Source of the DNA: Thalassolituus marinus
Lineage (GTDB): Bacteria > Pseudomonadota > Gammaproteobacteria > Pseudomonadales > Oceanobacteraceae
NCBI RefSeq assembly: GCF_020320395.1
Contig: NZ_JAEDAH010000051.1
Coordinates: forward strand, 1-58,299
Length of the DNA stretch: 58,299 nt
Direction of reading: 5' to 3'
The position numbers were made by a program, and so were the translations under genes. This document shows, piece after piece, positions 1-9,221 of the stretch; position 1 is the stretch's first letter; the number at the start of each line of letters is the position of its first letter. Below the pieces are notes generated by a model that was given only the letters and a program-made list of their open reading frames with translations, made no database searches and was not told the DNA's origin.

Positions 1-174
1 GCGAGGTCAGGAAATATCGAGGTTTCAAGGGTAAACGAGCCAGGACAGCGCGAAGCGGGGAGATAGCCCGTCCGGCGAGAGGGGCGGTCCGACGTATCGG
101 AAGGCCCCTCTATGAGGACAAGGGGCCTGGAATATCTCACAAAAGTTCAAATAAAAATTTGTGGGACAGCAGTG
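1..174. mobile_element. Partial copy of short non-autonomous mobile element (cut by window edge)
   Basis: This stretch is the reverse complement of the first 175 bases of the complete element at 49236-49879, with about eight or nine mismatches and one T-run length change. It ends at 160-174 with the terminal repeat TGTGGGACAGCAGTG, the same end seen at 49865-49879. Inner hairpins are shared: AGGCCCCT/AGGGGCCT and TCCGA/TCGGA, the latter with a different loop in each copy. No transposase reading frame is visible. The other end lies outside the window. The bases that follow (175-190) look like half of the nfuA terminator, so the element probably inserted there. Confidence 0.8.
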
Positions 175-193
175 AGCTAAGCTGGCCTTTTTA
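175..193 (-). terminator. Half of the nfuA terminator, split by the mobile element
   Basis: Directly after the element end come AGCTAAGCTGGCC and a T-run (plus strand), which would be one arm of a hairpin GGCCAGC-TAA-GCTGGCC flanked by A and T runs. The matching arm is expected just beyond the element, outside the window. By analogy with the complete copy, AGCTAAGCTG (175-184) would be its 10-bp target duplication. The full hairpin is inferred, not seen. Confidence 0.45.
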
Positions 194-784
194 TTATTTG
201 AAATACGCGTTATCGGTTTGGGTATGGTCTGTAACGTCACGCACGCCAGTCACTTCCGGGATTTTGGCGATCAGCGAGGCTTCCACCCCATCCTTAAGCG
301 TCATATCGACAGCGCTGCAGCCCTGACAGCCGCCACCAAACTTCAGAATCGCTATACCATCGTCGGTCAGCTCTACCAGACTTACTTCACCGCCGTGGGA
401 CGCAAGCCCAGGATTTATTTCGGTGTACAGCAGGTAGTTGATGCGCTCTTCTACCGGGCTGTCTGATGTTACCTTAGGCATTTTGGCGTTTGGCGCTTTA
501 ATGGTGAGCTGTCCCCCCATGCGATCTTTGGCAAAGTCGATGATCGCCTCTTCCAGATAAGGGATGCTCATAGCTTCAACGTAGACGCGAATTTTATCCA
601 TTTGCTGGATAAAGTCGGACGCATGCACCTCCTCCGGACGACAATATGCCAGGCAGGTTTCTGCGTATTTAGTGCCCGGCTGAGTAATAAACACTCGCAC
701 CGACATGCCCTCTACGCTCTGCTTTTCAAGCAGCTGAGCGAGATAGTCTTCTGCGTCGGGAGTGATATTGATGATTGTCGTCAT
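194..784 (-). CDS. nfuA: Fe-S cluster carrier/biogenesis protein NfuA
   Basis: NfuA accepts and delivers [4Fe-4S] clusters to apoproteins in the cytoplasm, especially under oxidative stress or iron limitation. At 196 residues it matches the family length (about 191 in E. coli). The N-terminal half is the degenerate A-type domain (residues 1-95). The C-terminal Nfu domain carries the cluster-binding CxxC as GGGCQGCS, with C153 and C156, and conserved blocks such as [16 protein letters not shown] and GVRD. The ATG at 784 is preceded by AAGAGG at good spacing. It is divergent from metH with 138 bp between them. Its terminator seems to have been split by the mobile element at 1-174, so transcripts may run into that element. 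Confidence 0.96.
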   Translation of the reverse strand: MTTIINITPDAEDYLAQLLEKQSVEGMSVRVFITQPGTKYAETCLAYCRPEEVHASDFIQQMDKIRVYVEAMSIPYLEEAIIDFAKDRMGGQLTIKAPNAKMPKVTSDSPVEERINYLLYTEINPGLASHGGEVSLVELTDDGIAILKFGGGCQGCSAVDMTLKDGVEASLIAKIPEVTGVRDVTDHTQTDNAYFK

Positions 785-861
785 GATGGATACCTCTTAT
801 CAGTGGCGGCATTGTAACGGAAGCCCGCATCCCGATAAATACCCAAGTAAATTGCTTGGAT

Positions 862-890
862 AAGACAAGCTGTTATGCCTCTGGTACAAT
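862..890 (+). promoter_or_regulatory. Predicted sigma70 promoter for metH
   Basis: AAGACA (862-867), a 17-bp spacer and TACAAT (885-890), about 30 bp upstream of the metH start. The -10 is good and the -35 moderate. I see no room for, or sign of, a cobalamin or SAH riboswitch in the 138-bp gap. Confidence 0.5.
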
Positions 891-922
891 TCTGCGCCTT
901 TTATAATTGTTTCCGCTGATTA

Positions 923-3900
923 ATGACTCAGAACGCCCCGAATATGCCTAATACACAACGCCAGCAACGTATCGCCCGCCTGAAAGCCGACCTGCAGAGT
1001 TACATTCATATTCTTGATGGCGGCATGGGGACGCTGATTCAGAGCCATCAGCTGGAAGAGAAAGACTATCGCGGGCAGCGCTTTGCAGATATTACCCAGG
1101 AGGTTAAGGGTAATAACGATCTGCTGGTTATTACCCAACCGGAAATTATCGCTGGAATCCACCGCCAGTATTTCAATGCGGGCGCGCACATTGTTGAAAC
1201 CAATACTTTCAACAGTACCCGTGTTTCTCAGGCCGATTACCAGCTCGAGGACCTGGTACCCGAGCTGAACCGGGCCGCGGCCGCCCTCGCTCGCAAAGTC
1301 GCTGACGAGGTTGAAGCTGAAACCGGTATTCCACGTTACGTAGCAGGTGTACTCGGACCTACCAGTAAGACCTGTTCTATCTCGCCTGACGTAAACGATC
1401 CTGGCTATCGTGCTATTACCTTCGACCAGTTGGTTGAAGAATACATTGAGGCTACTGAAGCCCTTATGGATGGTGGTGCTGACATCATCCTGATAGAAAC
1501 CGTATTCGATACCCTGAACGCGAAAGCGGCCGTTTTCGCAGTGCAGGAAGTCTTCGAGCAGCGCGGTGAAGAACTGCCGATCATGATCTCAGGCACCATT
1601 ACTGACGCCTCTGGCCGTACTCTTTCGGGCCAGACCGCAGAAGCCTTCTACAACTCACTGGCCCACGCCAAGCCACTGACTATCGGCCTGAACTGCGCCC
1701 TGGGTGCGGAAGAGCTGCGCCCTCACGTAGAAGAGCTGTCAAACAAGTCGAACTGTTATGTATCCGCGCACCCTAACGCCGGCCTGCCGAATGAGTTCGG
1801 TGAATACGATCAGTCACCGCAAGAGATGGCCGTTATCGTTGAAGAGTTTGCCGCCAGTGGCTTCCTGAACATTATTGGTGGCTGCTGCGGTACGACTCCG
1901 GCACACATCAAAGCCGTGGCCGAAGCAGTTAAGAAGCATAAACCGCGCGTGATCCCTGAGATCAAGCCGGCCTGTCGCCTGTCGGGACTCGAACCATTCA
2001 ATTTCGACGAAACCAGCTTGTTCGTTAACGTCGGCGAGCGTGCCAACGTCACGGGCTCAGCGAAGTTCAAGCGTCTGATCATTGAAGAAAACTACGACGA
2101 AGCACTGGAAATTGCCCGTCAGCAGGTTGAGAACGGCGCCCAGATCATCGACATCAACATGGACGAAGGCATGCTCGACTCAGAAGCCGCTATGGTGCGC
2201 TATCTGAACCTGATTGCCTCCGAGCCTGATATCGCCCGCGTCCCTGTTATGGTTGACTCCTCCAAGTGGGAGATCATCGAGGCAGGCCTGAAGTGCATTC
2301 AGGGTAAAGCGGTTGTGAACTCTATCTCGCTGAAAGAAGGCGAAGAAGAGTTCATTGCCAAGGCGAAGCGCTGCAAGCGTTATGGTGCTGCCGTCGTGGT
2401 AATGGCCTTTGACGAGACCGGTCAGGCCGATACAGAACAGCGTAAGAACGAAATCTGCGAGCGTTCGTATCGTGTCCTGGTGGACAAAGTGGGCTTCGCA
2501 CCAGAAGACATCATCTTTGACCCGAATATCTTTGCAGTAGCGACAGGCATTGAAGAGCACAACAACTACGCTGTCGATTTTATCAATAGCTGTAAATACA
2601 TCACAGAAAACCTGCCACACGCCAAGATATCCGGTGGTGTGAGTAACGTTTCCTTCTCGTTCCGCGGTAACGAGCCAGTACGTGAAGCAATTCACTCTGT
2701 ATTCCTCTACTACGCCATCCAGAATGGCATGAGCATGGGTATCGTCAACGCCGGTCAGCTTGCCGTATATGACGATTTGCCTGCAGAGCTGAAAGAACGC
2801 GTCGAAGATGTGATTCTGAACAAGCGCGAAGATGGCACTGACCGTCTTCTGGAAATCGCCGAAAAGTATCGTGGCGATGGTTCTGTTCAAGAGAAGGAAA
2901 CTGAAGAGTGGCGCTCATTGCCGGTTGCTGAGCGTCTCACTCATGCTCTTGTAAAAGGTATTAACTCCTTCGTTGAAGAAGATACCGAAGAAGCACGCCA
3001 GATGTTTGACCGCCCTATTCAGGTGATCGAAGGACCACTGATGGATGGCATGAACGTGGTTGGCGACCTGTTCGGCTCAGGTAAAATGTTCCTGCCTCAG
3101 GTGGTAAAAAGTGCCCGCGTAATGAAACAGGCTGTTGCCTACCTGCTGCCATACATCGAAGCCGAGAAAGACGGCAAATCTGAGTCTCAGGGCAAGATCC
3201 TGATGGCAACCGTGAAAGGTGACGTTCACGACATCGGCAAGAACATCGTAGGCGTGGTACTTCAGTGCAACAACTTCGAAGTCGTTGATCTTGGCGTGAT
3301 GGTACCGGCGGAAAAGATTCTGAAAGTCGCCAAAGAAGAGAATTGCGACATTATCGGCCTTTCCGGTCTGATCACTCCATCGCTGGACGAAATGGTGCAC
3401 GTTGCCCGCGAAATGCAGCGTCTGGACTTCCATCTGCCGCTGATGATCGGCGGCGCAACGACCTCTAAAGCGCATACTGCGGTTAAAATCGAGCCACAGT
3501 ATAAGAATGATATTGCTGTTTACGTGCCGGACGCGTCCCGCGCTGTGGGCGTAGCGCAGAAGCTGGTCAACGCACAAGCCAAGGCGGAATTCATTGCCGA
3601 GCGTCGCGAAGAATACGTCGCTGTGCGTGAGCGTAACGCCAACCGTAAAGCAAAAGCCCTGCTGACCTACGAAAAGGCCTGTGAAAACGCCTATAAAGGC
3701 GACTGGGACAACTATGTGCCACCGGTGCCAGCAAAAACCGGCATCTCTGTTTATGAAAACTTTGATCTGGCGGATCTGGCTAAGTATATCGACTGGACCC
3801 CGTTCTTTATGTCCTGGGAACTGGCCGGCAAATTCCCACGCATCCTTGAAGACGAAGTGGTCGGCGAAGCCGCAACTGCACTTTATAAGGATGCTCAGGC

Positions 3901-4636
3901 GATGCTGCAACGCATAATCGACGAGAAGCTCTTTAACGCCCGTGGCGTGGTTGGCATCTGGCCAGCAAACCGTCGTGGCGCGGACGACATTGTCGTATTC
4001 AACGACGACAAATCAGAAGAAATTGCCGTACTGCACCACCTGCGTCAGCAGACCGACAAGCCGAACGATCAGCCAAACTACTCTCTGGCTGACTTCGTGG
4101 CACCGGAAGGTACTCAGAATGATTACGTCGGTGGCTTTATCGTGACTGCGGGTATCGAAGCAGAAAAACTGGCCAAGGAATACGACGCCAACCACGACGA
4201 TTACAACAGCATCATGATGAAGGCACTGGCTGACCGTCTGGCGGAAGCCTTTGCCGAGCGCATGCACGAGATCGTCCGTAAAGAGACCTGGGGTTACGCC
4301 AACGATGAGAGTTTCTCCAACGAAGAGCTGATCAAAGAAGCCTATAAGGGCATCCGTCCAGCGCCGGGCTACCCTGCGTGTCCGGATCACACCGAGAAAA
4401 CCACCCTGTTTGCTCTTCTCGAGGGTGAAGCCAACACTGGCGTGTCTCTGACTGAAAACTTCGCCATGACGCCAGCGGCGTCTGTTAGCGGCTGGTACTT
4501 CTCCCATCCGGAGTCTAAGTACTTTGGCCTAGGTAAGATCGACAAAGATCAGGTGACCGATATTGCCGCTCGTAAGGGCATGGATCTGGAGCAAATGGAG
4601 CGTTGGTTGTCGCCTAACCTCAGCTACGACCGTTAA
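923..4636 (+). CDS. metH: Cobalamin-dependent methionine synthase
   Basis: Transfers a methyl group from 5-methyl-THF through methylcobalamin to homocysteine, giving methionine and THF. At 1237 residues it has the full four-module layout. The homocysteine domain starts with DGGMGT (residues 32-37) and has zinc ligands C258, C321 and C322 ([14 protein letters not shown]). The pterin domain contains [11 protein letters not shown]. The cobalamin domain has the DxHxxG ligand motif with D767, H769 and G772 ([12 protein letters not shown]). The C-terminal reactivation domain includes [15 protein letters not shown]. An ATG start at 923 gives seven extra N-terminal residues compared with a second ATG at 944; neither has a strong Shine-Dalgarno. 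The MATE gene follows after 5 bp and is probably co-transcribed. Confidence 0.98.
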   Translation: MTQNAPNMPNTQRQQRIARLKADLQSYIHILDGGMGTLIQSHQLEEKDYRGQRFADITQEVKGNNDLLVITQPEIIAGIHRQYFNAGAHIVETNTFNSTRVSQADYQLEDLVPELNRAAAALARKVADEVEAETGIPRYVAGVLGPTSKTCSISPDVNDPGYRAITFDQLVEEYIEATEALMDGGADIILIETVFDTLNAKAAVFAVQEVFEQRGEELPIMISGTITDASGRTLSGQTAEAFYNSLAHAKPLTIGLNCALGAEELRPHVEELSNKSNCYVSAHPNAGLPNEFGEYDQSPQEMAVIVEEFAASGFLNIIGGCCGTTPAHIKAVAEAVKKHKPRVIPEIKPACRLSGLEPFNFDETSLFVNVGERANVTGSAKFKRLIIEENYDEALEIARQQVENGAQIIDINMDEGMLDSEAAMVRYLNLIASEPDIARVPVMVDSSKWEIIEAGLKCIQGKAVVNSISLKEGEEEFIAKAKRCKRYGAAVVVMAFDETGQADTEQRKNEICERSYRVLVDKVGFAPEDIIFDPNIFAVATGIEEHNNYAVDFINSCKYITENLPHAKISGGVSNVSFSFRGNEPVREAIHSVFLYYAIQNGMSMGIVNAGQLAVYDDLPAELKERVEDVILNKREDGTDRLLEIAEKYRGDGSVQEKETEEWRSLPVAERLTHALVKGINSFVEEDTEEARQMFDRPIQVIEGPLMDGMNVVGDLFGSGKMFLPQVVKSARVMKQAVAYLLPYIEAEKDGKSESQGKILMATVKGDVHDIGKNIVGVVLQCNNFEVVDLGVMVPAEKILKVAKEENCDIIGLSGLITPSLDEMVHVAREMQRLDFHLPLMIGGATTSKAHTAVKIEPQYKNDIAVYVPDASRAVGVAQKLVNAQAKAEFIAERREEYVAVRERNANRKAKALLTYEKACENAYKGDWDNYVPPVPAKTGISVYENFDLADLAKYIDWTPFFMSWELAGKFPRILEDEVVGEAATALYKDAQAMLQRIIDEKLFNARGVVGIWPANRRGADDIVVFNDDKSEEIAVLHHLRQQTDKPNDQPNYSLADFVAPEGTQNDYVGGFIVTAGIEAEKLAKEYDANHDDYNSIMMKALADRLAEAFAERMHEIVRKETWGYANDESFSNEELIKEAYKGIRPAPGYPACPDHTEKTTLFALLEGEANTGVSLTENFAMTPAASVSGWYFSHPESKYFGLGKIDKDQVTDIAARKGMDLEQMERWLSPNLSYDR

Positions 4637-4641
4637 GCAGT

Positions 4642-6009
4642 ATGTCTGCTGGATCGCTGACTCAGGGGGTTGCCCGATTGCTGGCAATTCCTTCTGATCG
4701 TCTGCTTCGGGTATTCAGTATCAGCCTGCCGATTATTGGCGCCATGCTCAGCCAGAGCATAATGAATCTGGTCGATGCCGCGATCGTTGGTCGCCTGGGT
4801 GATACGGCACTGGCTGGCGTAGGCATAGGAGCCTATGCCACCTTTGTTATGGTGTCGGTGGTCATGGGGTTGTCGGCTGCTGTTCAGGCATTGGTAGCGA
4901 GACGCTTCGGTGCCGGCGACACGGAAGGATTAACCAGCCCATTGTATGCGGGTCTGCAGCTCGCCGTTCTGATAGGAATTCCTCTGGCGCTGGCATTCTA
5001 TTGTGGCGCTCAGTATCTGATCCCCCTCTTTAATAAAAGCCAGCAAGTCCTTGATATTGCGATACCTTATTTTGAGTGGCGCACGATTGCTATCGTTGCT
5101 GTCGGGATGAATTTCGTTTTTCGTGGTTTCTGGAATGGCATCGGCGAAGGACGCATTTATTTTCGCTCACTGCTGACCATGCACATCGCTAACGTCCTTA
5201 TCAGTTACATACTGGTTTTCGGTGTGGCTGGCTGGCAAGGTATGGGGGCGGTTGGTGCTGGCATAGGCACAACCGCTGCACAAATCCTTGGCACGCTACT
5301 GCTATGCTGGCAACTTTTTATTACGCATCGCAAGCGCTTCTATCACCACTCCCCAACAGACTTTTCCGCTGTTCGCCCCCTTATGCGTCTGGCACTGCCC
5401 AATTCGGCCCAGCAAACACTGTTTGCCGTCGGCAACAGCATTCTGTTCTGGATTATTGGTCAGGTTGGCACTGAAGCACAGGCGATCGGTCATATTCTTA
5501 TCAGCCTGGCGCTGATGATGATTTTGCCTGCGGTGGGGCTTGGCATGGCTTCGACCAGTCTGGTGGGGCATGCCCTGGGTAAAGGCCATGCTGAAGATGC
5601 TTACCGCTGGGGCTGGGATGTCGTTAAAGTGGCGACGCTTGTTATGGCTGTTTCCGCAATGCCGCTCTGGCTGTTTCCCGAGCAGGTTCTGAGAGTTTTC
5701 ACCCCCCACGAGCCACTGATCTCGCTTGGAACGCTGCCTTTGCAGGTTACAGGTCTTGCCATTGCCCTGGAAGTTACAGCCATGGTGCTGACCCAGGCGT
5801 TGCTTGGTGCTGGTGCAAGCCGCCAGGTAATGCGCATAAATCTGACCATGCAGTGGTTCGTATTGCTCCCTCTCGCCTACATCATCGGTCCTATTGCAGG
5901 CTACGGCTTGCTTGGAATCTGGTTGCTTCAGTCTGCGCAACGTATTACGTTATCGGCGATTTACGGGAGCATCTGGAAGCGCCGCCAATGGAGCCGGATC
6001 TCTTTGTAG
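4642..6009 (+). CDS. MATE family multidrug/metabolite efflux transporter
   Basis: Inner-membrane exporter of the MATE (NorM/DinF) superfamily, which usually couples drug or metabolite export to Na+ or H+ entry. It has 455 residues, the usual length, with about 12 hydrophobic segments in two homologous halves. The N-terminal half has the typical MATE signature LPIIGAMLSQSIMNLVDAAI followed by GRLGDTALAGVGIG, and the second half starts near LPNSAQQ. The substrate cannot be read from sequence. It starts 5 bp after metH and its 3' end is close to the next gene (31 bp), suggesting one transcription unit with metH and the phosphodiesterase. Confidence 0.9.
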   Translation: MSAGSLTQGVARLLAIPSDRLLRVFSISLPIIGAMLSQSIMNLVDAAIVGRLGDTALAGVGIGAYATFVMVSVVMGLSAAVQALVARRFGAGDTEGLTSPLYAGLQLAVLIGIPLALAFYCGAQYLIPLFNKSQQVLDIAIPYFEWRTIAIVAVGMNFVFRGFWNGIGEGRIYFRSLLTMHIANVLISYILVFGVAGWQGMGAVGAGIGTTAAQILGTLLLCWQLFITHRKRFYHHSPTDFSAVRPLMRLALPNSAQQTLFAVGNSILFWIIGQVGTEAQAIGHILISLALMMILPAVGLGMASTSLVGHALGKGHAEDAYRWGWDVVKVATLVMAVSAMPLWLFPEQVLRVFTPHEPLISLGTLPLQVTGLAIALEVTAMVLTQALLGAGASRQVMRINLTMQWFVLLPLAYIIGPIAGYGLLGIWLLQSAQRITLSAIYGSIWKRRQWSRISL

Positions 6010-6040
6010 TGACATTTGCCATATTGTCTCTGGAGCCGCC

Positions 6041-6832
6041 ATGCCAAGCCGTCTGCCACCACCGGTTTTTTCTGCTTACGATTATATAACGCCCGTCATT
6101 GGCCATCGTGGCGCCTGCGGTGAAGCACCTGAGAATACCCAAGCTTCAATTGAGTTGGCAGCTCACCAGGGAGCGCAGTGGGTAGAGGTCGACGTCACTA
6201 TCAGTGCTGATGGTATTGCTGTGATCCATCATGATCACGATCTGGATCGCTGTACCAGTGGTAGTGGCATTCTCAATCTGCATCGCCTTTCCGAGTTGAA
6301 GAAACTCGATGCGGGCAGCTGGTTTAGCGAAGCGTTCAGTCAGCAACGAATTCTGACCCTGACAGAGTTGTTCACACTGGCAAATCAGCTGGACCTCAAT
6401 CTCAATCTCGAAGTCAAGCCTGTTATCGGACGTGAATCAGAGACGGTATGGGCAATCAGTCGCGCCCTTCAGGAAGTCCCCTATGAGCATCCACTGTTAC
6501 TCAGTAGTTTCAGCTTGCATGCACTTCGGGCCTGCGCTTCGCACCTGCCTCATATAACCCGGGCAATCAATGTCGAAGCCATTCCGCGCAACTGGTCGGA
6601 GAGAATTGAGGAGGCAGGCTGTCAGGGGCTGCATTTTCAGGCTGAGTTTGCCAACGAGTCCGTAATCAGGGAAATAAAGGCTGCCGGCTATCATCTGCTG
6701 AGCTATACCGTAAACAACCCGGATACGGCTGAAGCTCTGCTGAGCTATGGCGTTGATGGCATATTTACAGACTACCCTGCACGCATGGTCAGAGCTCTGT
6801 CGCGCTGGACCCGAGACGGTCGCCACCATTGA
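6041..6832 (+). CDS. ugpQ: Glycerophosphodiester phosphodiesterase (GDPD family)
   Basis: Hydrolyses deacylated phospholipids (glycerophosphodiesters) to glycerol-3-phosphate and an alcohol. The protein has 263 residues and no signal peptide, so it is likely cytoplasmic like UgpQ. Motifs are HRG at residues 22-24 followed by EAPENT, the metal ligands E49 and D51 in VEVDV, and the catalytic histidine region HDHDLDR (H64-R70). FTDYP near the C-terminus is also typical. The start at 6041 is chosen because GGAG (6032-6035) lies 5 bp upstream and the domain starts soon after; an upstream in-frame start at 5894 would overlap the MATE gene by 116 bp. No Ugp transporter genes are nearby. Confidence 0.9.
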   Translation: MPSRLPPPVFSAYDYITPVIGHRGACGEAPENTQASIELAAHQGAQWVEVDVTISADGIAVIHHDHDLDRCTSGSGILNLHRLSELKKLDAGSWFSEAFSQQRILTLTELFTLANQLDLNLNLEVKPVIGRESETVWAISRALQEVPYEHPLLLSSFSLHALRACASHLPHITRAINVEAIPRNWSERIEEAGCQGLHFQAEFANESVIREIKAAGYHLLSYTVNNPDTAEALLSYGVDGIFTDYPARMVRALSRWTRDGRHH

Positions 6833-6956
6833 TTCCTTTATGGTTTTATCGAATTAGCATATAGATAAATATTAATTTTAAGAATATAGAAGCTCTGATA
6901 TCTTTCCCGGCCATAACCACTTCCCTAACTATATAAAGGTTAGCAACCGGGTCTTT

Positions 6957-8630
6957 ATGTACATTTATGATGAGTACGATCAGCAACTGCTGAACGAGCG
7001 CGTCGCCCAGTTTAAGGGGCAAATGGAGCGCTATCTGGACGGTAAAATCGCGGAGGATGAGTTCCTGCCGCTGCGTCTGCAAAATGGTATTTATGTTCAG
7101 CGTTACGCGCCTATGCTGCGCGTGGCCATTCCTTATGGTGCTCTGAACACCGCTCAGCTTCGTGCACTGGCCAAAGTGGCTCGCGACTACGACAAGGGAT
7201 ACGCACACTTCTCTACCCGTCAGAATTTGCAGTTTAACTGGCCGAAACTGGAAGAGTGTCCACAGATTCTTGCAGACCTGGCCGAAGTGCAGATGCACGC
7301 CGTGCAGACCAGTGGTAACTGTATCCGCAATACCACCACTGACGAATATGCTGGTGTTATCGCGGAAGAAGTTACCGACCCTCGCCCATACTGCGAAATT
7401 ATTCGCCAGTGGTCGACATTCCACCCGGAATTCGCCTTCCTGCCGCGTAAATTCAAGATCGCCGTTAACGCTGTACCTGGTGCCGACCGTGCAGCCATTC
7501 AGATGCATGATGTGGGCGTGAACATTGTTCGCAACGATGCCGGCGATATTGGCTACCGCATCCTGGTTGGAGGTGGCCTTGGCCGCACCCCTATTCTGGG
7601 TGAAGAGATCTGCAGCTTCCTGCCTGAAGAAGACCTGCTGACCTACCTGGACGCAATCATTCGCGTTTATAACCAGTTCGGTCGTCGCGATAACAAATAC
7701 AAGGCTCGCATTAAAATCCTGACTAAAGCACTGGGTATAGAACGCATGCGCGAACTGGTTGATGCCGAGTTCGATCGTATTCGCGACGGTGCTGGCAAGC
7801 TGACCCAGGAAGAGCTGCAGCGCGTGAAAAAACACTTCACCGACCCTGCTTATCGCGAACTGCAGAACAACCCTGCAGAACTTGAAGCTGCAAAAGCAGA
7901 ATCCCCTGCCTTTGCCCGCTGGCTGGGCCGCAATGTCCGTGCGCACAAGAAAGCAGGCTACGCCGTTGTAACACTGACCCTGAAACAGATTGGTACGCCG
8001 CCAGGTGATGTTACAGCCGAGCAGATGGATGCTGTTGCCGATCTTGCTGACAAGTACAGTTTTGGCGAGCTGCGCTCTACTCACCAGCAGAACCTGGTGC
8101 TGGCGGATGTTGAACAAAGCCAACTGTTCGCCTTATGGCAGGAAGCGAAAGCACTGGGGCTGGCAACACCAACCCTGGGACTACTAACCGACATGATTTG
8201 CTGCCCGGGTGGTGATTTCTGCGCACTGGCAAATGCCAAGTCAATTCCGGTAGCAGAAGCCATTCAGGCTCGCTTTGATGATCTCGACTATCTGTATGAT
8301 CTGGGTGAAATCGACCTCAATATCTCTGGCTGCATGAATGCCTGTGGCCATCACCATGTAGGCCATATCGGCGTACTGGGTGTTGATAAAAAAGGCGAAG
8401 AGTTCTATCAGATCTCCCTTGGCGGTAACAGTGGTGGCAACCACACCGAAGAAGCCTCTCTGGGCAAGATTCTGGGGCCTTCATTTGCACGCGAGCAGAT
8501 GCCGGACGTGATAGCCAGGATTCTCGATTTTTATGTAGCCAAGCGTTCCGAGGGCGAATCCTTCCTCGAGGCCTACCGTCGCATTGGTCACGCAGCGTAT
8601 AAGGAGGCAGTGTATGGCCCAGCTAATTAA
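6957..8630 (+). CDS. cysI: Sulfite reductase hemoprotein subunit (assimilatory nitrite/sulfite reductase family)
   Basis: Siroheme/[4Fe-4S] enzyme that reduces sulfite to sulfide by six electrons for cysteine synthesis. It has 557 residues. The cluster/siroheme cysteines are present as CPGGDFC (C416, C422) and CMNAC (C459, C463). N-terminal blocks GHFSTRQNLQFNWP-like (here AHFSTRQNLQFNWP) and SGNCIRNTTTDE match the Pseudomonas-type CysI rather than the E. coli NADPH-type. No flavoprotein subunit (cysJ) is adjacent, which fits a ferredoxin- or other-donor type. The ATG at 6957 has only a weak Shine-Dalgarno. The DUF934 gene overlaps its 3' end by 17 bp. The 124-bp upstream gap is very AT-rich at 6850-6890, a plausible place for CysB control, though no clear site is seen. 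Confidence 0.93.
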   Translation: MYIYDEYDQQLLNERVAQFKGQMERYLDGKIAEDEFLPLRLQNGIYVQRYAPMLRVAIPYGALNTAQLRALAKVARDYDKGYAHFSTRQNLQFNWPKLEECPQILADLAEVQMHAVQTSGNCIRNTTTDEYAGVIAEEVTDPRPYCEIIRQWSTFHPEFAFLPRKFKIAVNAVPGADRAAIQMHDVGVNIVRNDAGDIGYRILVGGGLGRTPILGEEICSFLPEEDLLTYLDAIIRVYNQFGRRDNKYKARIKILTKALGIERMRELVDAEFDRIRDGAGKLTQEELQRVKKHFTDPAYRELQNNPAELEAAKAESPAFARWLGRNVRAHKKAGYAVVTLTLKQIGTPPGDVTAEQMDAVADLADKYSFGELRSTHQQNLVLADVEQSQLFALWQEAKALGLATPTLGLLTDMICCPGGDFCALANAKSIPVAEAIQARFDDLDYLYDLGEIDLNISGCMNACGHHHVGHIGVLGVDKKGEEFYQISLGGNSGGNHTEEASLGKILGPSFAREQMPDVIARILDFYVAKRSEGESFLEAYRRIGHAAYKEAVYGPAN

Positions 8631-9105
8631 GAACGGTCAGCTTATTCAGGATTCCGCATGGCAACTGGTTGAAGATTCTGCAGAAGCCACTTCCGGCAGC
8701 CTGATTTCTCTTGGGCGCTGGCAGTCTGAGCGTGAAGCTCTGCTGCCAGCCGCACAGGCCGGTGACATTGGCCTGTATCTGGAAAGTGATCAGACGGCAG
8801 ACCTGATTGGCGATGACGCATCGTCCTTTCCTATCATAGCGATCAACTTTCCGAAGTTTGCCGATGGTCGCGGCTACAGTGCCGCTCGCCTGCTGCGTGA
8901 GCGCCATGGCTACAAAGGTGAGCTGCGCGCGGTTGGTGATGTACTGATCGACCAGCTTTTCTTTATGAAACGCTGCGGCTTCGACAGCTACGCCCTGCGA
9001 GACGACCAGGAACTGGAAGTTGCACTGGCCGCTTTCTCGACCTTTACTGCCTGCTATCAGAACGACGTCGCCGACCCGCGCCCGTTATTCCGCCGCCGCG
9101 CATGA
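8614..9105 (+). CDS. DUF934 protein, partner of CysI
   Basis: DUF934 (COG3749) proteins are nearly always encoded next to Pseudomonas-type cysI and are thought to support sulfite reduction, possibly as an assembly or redox-coupling factor; the biochemical role is not settled. The protein has 163 residues, with conserved segments FPKFADGRGYSAARLLR, the D-L-F-F-M-x-R-C-G-F-D-type stretch (LFFMKRCGFDSY) and the C-terminal DPRPLF. The start at 8614 is set by a perfect AAGGAGG (8601-8607) six bases upstream, inside the end of cysI. The 17-bp overlap indicates translational coupling. Confidence 0.9.
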   Translation: MAQLIKNGQLIQDSAWQLVEDSAEATSGSLISLGRWQSEREALLPAAQAGDIGLYLESDQTADLIGDDASSFPIIAINFPKFADGRGYSAARLLRERHGYKGELRAVGDVLIDQLFFMKRCGFDSYALRDDQELEVALAAFSTFTACYQNDVADPRPLFRRRA

Positions 9106-9112
9106 GCATTTG

Positions 9113-9146
9113 GCCAGTCAGGACAATCTTCTGACTGGCTTCCCTC
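9113..9146 (+). terminator. Probable terminator of cysI-DUF934
   Basis: A 9-bp perfect stem GCCAGTCAG / CTGACTGGC (9113-9121, 9131-9139) with a 9-base loop starts 7 bp after the stop codon. The tail is pyrimidine-rich but not a clean T-run, so it may be a weak terminator or a 3'-end stabilising hairpin. Confidence 0.5.
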
Positions 9147-9171
9147 CCCTATACCATTCTGACTTCCGCCA

Positions 9172-9199
9172 TTACTCTGAACTGAGCAGCCGCTATAAT
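9172..9199 (+). promoter_or_regulatory. Predicted sigma70 promoter for the CPA2 antiporter gene
   Basis: A consensus -10 TATAAT (9194-9199) with a weak -35 TTACTC (9172-9177) at 16 bp. It lies 22 bp before the start codon. Confidence 0.55.
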
Positions 9200-9221
9200 C
9201 ACACCAGCTATCGGGGGTGTT

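Noticed and set aside
785-922. Cobalamin or SAH riboswitch upstream of metH
   Set aside because: The gap is only 138 bp, with a promoter near the start codon and no recognisable conserved boxes.
3077-3910. 277-codon minus-strand frame (and a 236-codon one at 2180-2890)
   Set aside because: Both are antisense to metH, with no ribosome site and a Phe/His/Val-heavy shadow composition.
6846-8123. 425-codon open frame on the minus strand
   Set aside because: It is fully antisense to cysI, whose protein is clearly conserved, and its translation resembles no family.
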